Shown here piece by piece: positions 1 through 5,634 of a stretch of DNA of 7,336 bases; positions within the stretch are counted from its first letter, which is position 1; each line of letters opens with the position of its first letter. The DNA is from Saprospiraceae bacterium (lineage in GTDB: Bacteria; Bacteroidota; Bacteroidia; Chitinophagales; Saprospiraceae). A model generated the notes under the pieces. The model saw nothing but the letters and a program-made list of their open reading frames with translations, was not told where the DNA came from and did no database searches. The position numbers and the translations under genes are program-made. The stretch is from the NCBI GenBank assembly GCA_013002475.1, contig JABDJM010000468.1:1-7336 (forward strand), given 5' to 3'.

Positions 1-1707
1 CTCATTTCAGAACCATCGGATCACGAAAAAAGAAACTCTATGAAGGAGCTAAGCTCCCTGGAAGTTCCTTTTGGCCTGGTGAATCTTCAAAGCCAAAATG
101 GATTGGCCAGTCCGAACATTCGGGGCCTTGGGTTTGAAAGAACATCCGTCCTCTGGAATGGGATTCCGATTAATAGTCCCGCCAATGGAGGGCTAGATTA
201 TTCTCTCCTACCGGGCCAAATGGGGAATGATATTAAGTTTTACCCCGGAGGCAGCGCTGCGCTTGCTGGCTCGGGTGCGTTTGCCGGAACCCTCACCATT
301 AATGGCAATCCATTCAATGCTCAAAACCGTTTGAGATTTCAGCTTAACAGTTTTGGCGACACCCAGGAAAATCTTCAATTAGCCTGGAAAAAAGAATCCT
401 ACGCCGGGTCAATGAAAGTTTCTGGCTTCCAATCAACATCCTCGTACACCTTCAAGACTGACCAGGGCAAACAAACCCGTGAAAACACAAGTGCACAGAT
501 CTATCACTTATTTTCAGATCATTCTTTCCGGTTGAAGAAAGGTCTCCTTTCTGCCCATGTTTGGGCCAACTTTGCAGACCGAGAAATCCCAGCCCCTATT
601 ACAGGAGCCTATCAAGGTGATAAACAATACGACAATAATTTCCGGACCGTAATAAATCATCAAACGCAACTGAAAGCAGGCAATCTTTCTACCAGAATCG
701 GAGGCCTTAGGGAACGGATCCACTATGTCAATAATCTCTTTGAAGGAACACCAACTGTCGTTTATCGTGGCTTTCTACGATCATCATTAACAAAAAGGCT
801 TGCTGGCGAAACCCAATTGATTCTGGGAATTAACGCACTGCAGGATTGGTCATCCTCCTACGGAGACACCCTGGAAAGATTTACCACCCTGGCGGCAACT
901 GGAACCCTGAAAAAAAGCTGGAAAGAAAACCAGGAATTATCCCTTGCCATAAGACAACAGGTCAGACTTGATGGAGACAAACCCATTACAGGGTCATTGG
1001 AATATTTTCAAAAAAAGACGAAATATGAACTTCTAATTAGGGCTTCCCGGGATTTCAGACAACCCACCTTAAATGAATTGTTTTGGTCCAGCCCCATGTC
1101 AACTGGAAACCCGGATTTGAATTCCGAATCTGGTTGGACACAAGAATTGGCTGTCAAGTTCAAAATAATTGATACAGGAAAAAACATCCTTTCTCTCTCC
1201 ACAAGGATCTTCTCTACCAATGTAAAAGATTGGATCCTTTGGGAGTTCAGCGAAGTGTGGTCCCCCAGAAATGTACGTGAGGTTTGGTCCAGAGGGATTC
1301 ACCTCGGAGCCGACTGGAACTCAGATTCCGGGTCTCTTAATTGGGAACTTAGGACAGCCTATAGTCTTAATCCTGTTTCAGAAAACCGCGATGCAGGGCT
1401 TTCATTAAAAGAGGAACAGTTGATCAGATCACCCCTGCATCAAGGATCCGGGCAAATGAGGATTACCTACAAAAAAATCACCTTTGATTACTCTCATAAT
1501 TGGATGGGAGAACGGAACATGCTTCCCGAAGGTTTTCAAGTCCTGGATAATATGAGTTGGGCGGACCTTGGCTTGACCTGGGATCTGAATAAGAGCCTGC
1601 AAACAAGGCTTGATCTGAATAATATTTGGAATGATCATCTGGAACATCTTCCTGGACTGGCTCTCCCTGGATCTCATCTCCAGGTATCTGTTCTGTATAT
1701 CCCCTGA
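1..1707 (+). CDS. BtuB-like TonB-dependent outer-membrane receptor, 5' end missing
   Basis: The frame is open from base 1, so the gene starts upstream; the methionine at base 40 is internal. About 568 residues are visible. The missing part should hold the signal peptide, TonB box and the start of the plug. The plug is recognisable from NIRG (about base 115), SVLWNGIPINSP (about 145-180) and a Gly/Ala-rich YPGGSAALAGSGAFAG stretch (about 241-291), all typical of plug domains in Bacteroidota BtuB-like receptors. The rest shows alternating short hydrophobic strands and polar loops, as in a 22-stranded barrel. It ends with an N-I-W-N-D-H...LPGSHLQVSVLYIP segment, the usual last barrel strand, although the terminal residue is Pro rather than the common Phe. 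The protein should import a scarce ligand through the outer membrane using TonB energy. The next gene starts 30 bp downstream, suggesting co-transcription. The receptor class is secure; a corrinoid substrate is inferred from the neighbouring propeller lipoproteins, and haem, siderophore or another ligand is not excluded. Confidence 0.9.
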   Translation, partial: LISEPSDHEKRNSMKELSSLEVPFGLVNLQSQNGLASPNIRGLGFERTSVLWNGIPINSPANGGLDYSLLPGQMGNDIKFYPGGSAALAGSGAFAGTLTINGNPFNAQNRLRFQLNSFGDTQENLQLAWKKESYAGSMKVSGFQSTSSYTFKTDQGKQTRENTSAQIYHLFSDHSFRLKKGLLSAHVWANFADREIPAPITGAYQGDKQYDNNFRTVINHQTQLKAGNLSTRIGGLRERIHYVNNLFEGTPTVVYRGFLRSSLTKRLAGETQLILGINALQDWSSSYGDTLERFTTLAATGTLKKSWKENQELSLAIRQQVRLDGDKPITGSLEYFQKKTKYELLIRASRDFRQPTLNELFWSSPMSTGNPDLNSESGWTQELAVKFKIIDTGKNILSLSTRIFSTNVKDWILWEFSEVWSPRNVREVWSRGIHLGADWNSDSGSLNWELRTAYSLNPVSENRDAGLSLKEEQLIRSPLHQGSGQMRITYKKITFDYSHNWMGERNMLPEGFQVLDNMSWADLGLTWDLNKSLQTRLDLNNIWNDHLEHLPGLALPGSHLQVSVLYIP

Positions 1708-1737
1708 TTTGTATCTTCGACCCTCTAATTCTGGAGT

Positions 1738-2811
1738 ATGTGGCGACTGTATTATTTAGTGCTTTTTCTTTCTTTCATTATTTCATGCGATAGTGAAGAT
1801 GAAATCCCATCGGAGATTTGCAATGGTGTTGAAGTTGCCCTTGATGATTGTGTTCAAGACAATTTTTCAGAAGGAATCCTCGTGGTAAATGAGGGACCTT
1901 TTGGTTCAGGAAGTGGAAGTATTACAATGATCGACGATGCTCTTGACCTGGTTCCATCCGCCTATCGCCGAAACAATTGTGATACGGAAATTGGAAACAT
2001 AACTCAATCCGCTGCGATCATTGGTGATAAAGTTCTTGTGGTTGTCCACAATGCCAATTTGATCAGAGTATTGGACCTTAGCACCCTCAACGAATTGTGC
2101 ACCATAACTGGCTTAGAACTTCCCCGCTACGTTTTGCCCGTCACCACGAATCTTGCCTACGTGAGTCAATGGGGTTCTGACGGAGTCTCTGGTTCAGTAG
2201 CAGAAATTGAGTTAAGCAGTTTTTCAGTTACACGTGAAGTCGCCACTGGTTCCGGCCCAGAGGAACTGGTCTGGTTTAACGATAAACTATACGTCCCACA
2301 TGTAGGCGGCTTTGGGAGGGACTCTCATCTTGTCGTGGTAAATACGGCTACAATGTCTGTGGTAAAAAAGATCGTTGTGGGTGACAACCCACAATCAGCG
2401 GTTGTAGTTGGGGGCGATATCTGGTGTTTAAATTCAGGGTTCACAGATTTTGGGGATCCTGCCAACAGCACCCTTGGAAGCCTAATGAAGATTGAAAACG
2501 ATGAGGTAGTTGAAACTCATGTGGCTCCGCGAGGAAGCACAGACCTTGTTTTTCGATTTCTGACTAACACCTTTTATTGGCGAACTCAGGTCAGTCTTCA
2601 AACCATGCATGTTGATGGTCCCTTCCCGCAGTCATTAGTTTTTTTCGTGTATTATGATCTGGCCTATGATGTTTCAAGGGATCAGCTAGTGGCCTGTGAT
2701 GCTAAAGATTTTGCATCACAGGGCGCAATAGTTAGGATCAACCCTGAAGACGGAAGCAAACTGGAGGAGATTCCAGCCGGCCTTATCCCTGGAGAAGTAG
2801 TTTTTTATTGA
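1738..2811 (+). CDS. YncE/DUF5074-like beta-propeller surface lipoprotein (BtuG-like), first copy
   Basis: A 357-residue lipoprotein. Residues 1-16 are a hydrophobic signal peptide ending in the lipobox I-I-S-C, with Cys17 as the lipidation site. The following D-S-E-D-E is acidic, like the lipoprotein export signals that send Bacteroidota lipoproteins to the cell surface. The mature protein consists of repeated short beta-rich units, e.g. GSITMID (60-66), IRVLDLSTL (109-117), GSVAEIELSSF (152-162), LVVVNTATMSVVKKIVVGDNPQ (split over 198-219) and GAIVRINPEDGSKLEEI (329-345), typical of YncE-like beta-propellers. The mature N-terminus has two cysteines (28, 38) that its paralogue lacks. It lies 30 bp after the receptor with no clear promoter of its own, so it is probably in the receptor transcript. 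Known BtuG proteins are surface propellers that bind B12 and cap BtuB; this role is inferred from fold and position. The start is the ATG that gives the complete signal peptide. Confidence 0.88.
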   Translation: MWRLYYLVLFLSFIISCDSEDEIPSEICNGVEVALDDCVQDNFSEGILVVNEGPFGSGSGSITMIDDALDLVPSAYRRNNCDTEIGNITQSAAIIGDKVLVVVHNANLIRVLDLSTLNELCTITGLELPRYVLPVTTNLAYVSQWGSDGVSGSVAEIELSSFSVTREVATGSGPEELVWFNDKLYVPHVGGFGRDSHLVVVNTATMSVVKKIVVGDNPQSAVVVGGDIWCLNSGFTDFGDPANSTLGSLMKIENDEVVETHVAPRGSTDLVFRFLTNTFYWRTQVSLQTMHVDGPFPQSLVFFVYYDLAYDVSRDQLVACDAKDFASQGAIVRINPEDGSKLEEIPAGLIPGEVVFY

Positions 2812-2821
2812 CCTTCGGAAC

Positions 2822-2852
2822 TTGATATAGCTGCAAAACCTACCTACTTTTG
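2822..2852 (+). promoter_or_regulatory. Bacteroidota-type promoter for the second lipoprotein
   Basis: TACTTTTG at 2845-2852 matches the Bacteroidota -7 element TAnnTTTG at every fixed position. TTG at 2822-2824 (cTTG against TTTG) lies 20 bp upstream, within the usual 19-21 bp spacing of the -33 element. Transcription would start near 2859, giving a leader of about 30 nt before the ATG at 2889. It sits in the 77-bp gap between the lipoprotein genes, so the second can be transcribed apart from the receptor and the first. This is a motif match only. Confidence 0.6.
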
Positions 2853-2888
2853 TAAGCCAATTAGTTCCCGCCCTTCGAACAAAGACCC

Positions 2889-3938
2889 ATGAGATTCTTT
2901 CTTAGCTCTATTATTATTCTTTTACTGGTGTCGGCATGCTCCGACGATGACATGGACCTGAAAGCTTTTGAAAGCTTTGAGGAAGGTATGTATGTAATTA
3001 ATCGTGGAAACGAGGGACTAACGAATGGCTCGGTCAGTTACTACTTGCCTGGTTGCAAGCAGGGCACACATGGGATCTTTTTAGAAAATAACAGCACTCC
3101 GATCCCAGGGGTGCTTCGAGACCTTGCTTTTACCGGTGCAGGTGAAGTCCTTTTGCTATTACCTGACCGGATCATCATCGCCGATGAAAACAGCTTTGTT
3201 CAAGTGGACGAGGTTACGGGGTTTGAGAATGCACAACAGATTGAAGTTCTCTCTCCCAACAAAGCATACGTTTCAAAATACAATGGTCCTGGAACGGGCT
3301 TTGGAATTATGGTTTTAGATATTTCAGCAAGGAGTTTTGTTGATTCCCTGCTTCCTGCAAAATCAGTTAGCAAGCTTACGGTATTTGGCAGCACTGTTTT
3401 TACGGCCAATTCAGGAGGCGCATTTGTTGACAGTACCGTTTCCATGATCAACGCGATCAGCGACGAGGAACTGGGAACGTTTACAGTGGGTCCCAGACCA
3501 GTGGATTTTGAGATCGATAAAAATGGAGATTTATGGACTCTGTGCGAAGGTGTCATCATTGACCCGACGGATCCGGAAGACCCTTCCAATATTCCGGGCA
3601 GATTGGTGCAAAGCAGCCTTGGCCAAATCCTCAGCAGCTTCTCCTTAGGTGCAGGAGCCCGAAATCTTGTCATTGACAATGTGGGAGAAAACTTGTTTTT
3701 CGTGAACCGGGGTTGGACCTATGAGCTGAATATCAATGCTAACGTCCTCCCTAGTGTGCCCTTCCAATCGTTTGGTTTTAATGGTTACAATGTGGACCCA
3801 GAAAATAATATTCTGGTAGGCTGCAACGCCGGCACATTTGAGGATCGAGGAGAAATCTGGCTCTATGATCTAAATGTCAGGGACACGCTAGGTACATTCC
3901 AGGTTGGTGTGGTCCCTCTGGAGGTGGTTTTTCGTTAA
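2889..3938 (+). CDS. YncE/DUF5074-like beta-propeller surface lipoprotein (BtuG-like), second copy
   Basis: A 349-residue lipoprotein. The signal peptide is residues 1-16, with lipobox V-S-A-C and Cys17 lipidated. The next residues, S-D-D-D, closely resemble the surface-export signals described for Flavobacterium and Bacteroides lipoproteins, so cell-surface exposure is likely. It is a paralogue of the preceding protein. EGMYVINRG with NGSVSYY (32-52) matches EGILVVNEG with GSITMID; NGDLWTLCEG (212-221) matches GGDIWCLNSG; ILVGCNAGTFEDRGEIWLYD (split over 308-327) matches LVACDAKDFASQGAIVRIN; both end in P-x-EVVF plus one residue. Such strand repeats and the NxG(S/T)(V/I)SYY-like start are typical of DUF5074/YncE propellers. 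The role is probably ligand capture at the receptor, by analogy with BtuG. A good promoter precedes it. Its stop codon overlaps the stop of the convergent xseB. Which ligand it binds, and whether it differs from that of the first copy, cannot be told from sequence. Confidence 0.88.
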   Translation: MRFFLSSIIILLLVSACSDDDMDLKAFESFEEGMYVINRGNEGLTNGSVSYYLPGCKQGTHGIFLENNSTPIPGVLRDLAFTGAGEVLLLLPDRIIIADENSFVQVDEVTGFENAQQIEVLSPNKAYVSKYNGPGTGFGIMVLDISARSFVDSLLPAKSVSKLTVFGSTVFTANSGGAFVDSTVSMINAISDEELGTFTVGPRPVDFEIDKNGDLWTLCEGVIIDPTDPEDPSNIPGRLVQSSLGQILSSFSLGAGARNLVIDNVGENLFFVNRGWTYELNINANVLPSVPFQSFGFNGYNVDPENNILVGCNAGTFEDRGEIWLYDLNVRDTLGTFQVGVVPLEVVFR

Positions 3939-4147
3939 TCCTCTTCCTCCTCTTGCAATAAGGACTGCACTTCCTCTTCAGTATTTCTCAATCGCAGTTG
4001 ACAAAATTCAATTAAGAACTTCGCGCGTTTCACGCGCTCTGCCAGGTGATCAACATCAATCGCATCGCCCTGAAGCTCCTCTACTATTTCCTGCAACTCT
4101 TCTGCGGCCGCCCGGTAAGATTTGGGCGTATTACTCTTTTGGCTCAT
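3935..4147 (-). CDS. xseB: Exodeoxyribonuclease VII small subunit XseB
   Basis: Encodes a 70-residue, highly charged helical protein. The Y-R-A-A-A-E-E-L-Q-E-I-V-E-E-L-Q segment, followed by D-x-D-x-L-A-E-R-V-K-R-A and then C-Q-L-R-L-x-x-x-E-E-E-V, follows the XseB pattern (two helices; normal length about 60-85). Several XseB copies bind one XseA to form exonuclease VII, which cuts single-stranded DNA from both ends in the cytoplasm. I chose the ATG at 4147. The reading frame can be opened 9 bases further at a TTG (4156), but ATG gives a standard N-terminus. The gene overlaps the 3' end of xseA by 17 bp, so the two are probably translationally coupled. The C-terminus is a short acidic EEEED tail. 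Its TAA shares bases with the stop of the convergent lipoprotein gene. The assignment is strengthened by adjacency to xseA. Confidence 0.9.
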   Translation of the reverse strand: MSQKSNTPKSYRAAAEELQEIVEELQGDAIDVDHLAERVKRAKFLIEFCQLRLRNTEEEVQSLLQEEEED

Positions 4148-5444
4148 ATTCTTCAATTATTGATTCAATATCCCCAATTCGGGTAATGGATCGCATACGA
4201 CTACCGGGTTTGGGAATATTATTTTTTCCAACGGCTTTACCATTGATCAAATTTATGGAAAAACCTCTTTCCAGAATTTTGTCAGGACTTAATAATTCCA
4301 CTTCACGTTGCAAGCCTTTTAATACAAGATTGGACCTTTCCAAAATTGATTTAATAGCAGGCTTTATGCCGGATAGCTGGAATGAAAGTTTTTGCTGTTC
4401 ACTATTTAGCCTGGCAGGGACTTGCTGGGACAGGAATATCAATTGTCTGTCAAGGGAGTGCTGAGCCTCAGATAATAGAGCAGGGATCTTTATTCGTAAA
4501 AATTCTTCCGCCCGAAGCATTTTTTCTTTTTCCAATTGTAGACAATGATCTGCCTCAGCTTGGATCATTTCGATCTGCTCCAGGATCTCCTCCTCAAAGT
4601 GGGCATTATGATGTACCAAAAACTCAGCAACCGCTGTGGGGGTTTTTAATGGCTTGTATGCCACCAGGTCTACAACTGCCTCATCGATATCGTGGCCTAT
4701 TCCGGTAAGGACAGGGATTGGGTAGAGAGCGATCGCTTTTGACAACAACAATGAATCAAAGCCTGCCAGGTCCAACCGGGAGCCTCCCCCTCTAATGATG
4801 ACCACCGCATCAAAACCATCAAGTTCCTTGATATCATTTAATGCTTCTAAAACCTCCGGTTCCACTCTCGGACCCTGCATGGCCGCCTTAAATAGGTCGA
4901 TGGAATAATGGTATCCATATGGATTGTCATGCAGGTGCTGAACAAAGTCCTGATATCCGGCTGCTGTATCTGCACTGATAACAGCAATTTTCTGAAAAAC
5001 GGGAGAAGCTTCTACCAACGCATTGGCTCCCAGAAGATTCAACTTTTTTAGGTTCTCAATTGTGGCTTGCCGCTCCTTTGCCAGTTTCCCCAGAGTAAAT
5101 TCGGCTTGTACATCCTCAATAGAAAACTTGAGACCATAGCGTTCATGAAAACTCACCTGGCACTTAACCATTACCTCCATTCCATCTGCTAAGATGGAAT
5201 CCAGTTGTTCTCCAACCTTCCGCTTGATCGAAGCATAGTTTCTGGCCCAAATAACAGCCCCGGTTTGAGCAATGATATCCTCATCAAACTCCCCTTTTTC
5301 CACCAACTCAAGATACCAGTGCCTCCGGCTTTGCCGGATCTGACCTATCTCTGCCTGAACCCAGATCGGAGCTGGAAAATTAATGGCAATGCTCCTTTTG
5401 ATGAACTCATTGACCTGATATAAAGAATAGGCTTCCACGGACAC
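4131..5444 (-). CDS. xseA: Exodeoxyribonuclease VII large subunit XseA
   Basis: Catalytic subunit of exonuclease VII, which degrades single-stranded DNA to oligonucleotides in repair and recombination. Counting from the GTG at 5444 (437 residues), an N-terminal OB-fold covers about 4-103 (SLYQVNEFIKR; IWVQAEIGQ; SRRHWYLEL). The catalytic domain follows: ISADTAAGYQDF (Asp166, matching the conserved Asp of E. coli XseA), VVIIRGGGS (Arg218), GIGHDID (His251 and Asp254) and KTPTAVAEFLVHH. A long coiled-coil-like stretch (about 280-385) binds XseB in characterised enzymes, and the C-terminal PDKILERGFSI motif (387-397) is present. All key residues are intact and the length is normal. No ATG exists near the start. 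In-frame tandem TAG codons lie just upstream of a TTG at 5480, and GTG codons occur at 5444 and 5438. The family N-terminus (a few residues before SLYQ) favours a GTG; choosing 5444 over 5438 is arbitrary, and TTG 5480 would add 12 residues. Confidence 0.94.
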   Translation of the reverse strand: MSVEAYSLYQVNEFIKRSIAINFPAPIWVQAEIGQIRQSRRHWYLELVEKGEFDEDIIAQTGAVIWARNYASIKRKVGEQLDSILADGMEVMVKCQVSFHERYGLKFSIEDVQAEFTLGKLAKERQATIENLKKLNLLGANALVEASPVFQKIAVISADTAAGYQDFVQHLHDNPYGYHYSIDLFKAAMQGPRVEPEVLEALNDIKELDGFDAVVIIRGGGSRLDLAGFDSLLLSKAIALYPIPVLTGIGHDIDEAVVDLVAYKPLKTPTAVAEFLVHHNAHFEEEILEQIEMIQAEADHCLQLEKEKMLRAEEFLRIKIPALLSEAQHSLDRQLIFLSQQVPARLNSEQQKLSFQLSGIKPAIKSILERSNLVLKGLQREVELLSPDKILERGFSINLINGKAVGKNNIPKPGSRMRSITRIGDIESIIEEYEPKE

Positions 5445-5524
5445 GAAGGTAATTTGGATTCCTGAAAAGTTGATCCTCAATTTCTACTAGCCTAAAAGTC
5501 AGGAACTAATACTTAATTAACCCG

Positions 5525-5544
5525 TAAACCGGGGTAAATCGGGG
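5525..5544. repeat. Two tandem 10-bp repeats in the xseA/phosphorylase intergenic region
   Basis: TAAACCGGGG (5525-5534) is followed at once by TAAATCGGGG (5535-5544), one mismatch apart. The 10-bp period is close to one helical turn. CCCG at 5521-5524 can pair with CGGG at 5530-5533 (4-bp stem, 5-nt loop) or with CGGG at 5540-5543, and the palindrome TTAATTAA (5513-5520) lies just upstream. The block sits between divergent start codons, where an operator for either gene could be. I found no convincing TAnnTTTG promoter on either strand in 5445-5634. Regulatory function is only a possibility. Confidence 0.4.
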
Positions 5545-5634
5545 AGATTTTTAATGATGATACTTTCCCTAAAACTCTAAAATCCGTAACATTGCGGCCG
5601 ATTTCATAATAATCTTTTCCCAAATTTTGAGCTC

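Noticed and set aside
40..42. Methionine at base 40 as the start of the TonB receptor
   Set aside because: The frame is open to base 1 and the plug domain is already in progress, with no signal peptide after this Met, so it is internal to a truncated gene.
1712..1719. TATCTTCG as a -7 promoter element for the first lipoprotein
   Set aside because: It has one mismatch in the TTTG part and no TTG 19-21 bp upstream; the 30-bp gap suggests co-transcription instead.
3200..3679. A 159-residue open frame on the minus strand
   Set aside because: It lies wholly antisense to the second lipoprotein and its Ser/Pro-rich translation has no recognisable domain.
4148..4156. TTG start adding three residues to XseB
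   Set aside because: The ATG at 4147 gives a normal XseB N-terminus, so the upstream TTG is unnecessary.
3904..4464. A 186-residue open frame on the plus strand
   Set aside because: It is antisense to xseB and the 3' end of xseA, both of which have clear family motifs; its translation resembles nothing known.
5622..5629. AAATTTTG as a promoter -7 element for the phosphorylase gene
   Set aside because: It lacks the leading T, has no TTG at the right spacing, and lies only 5 bp before the ATG.
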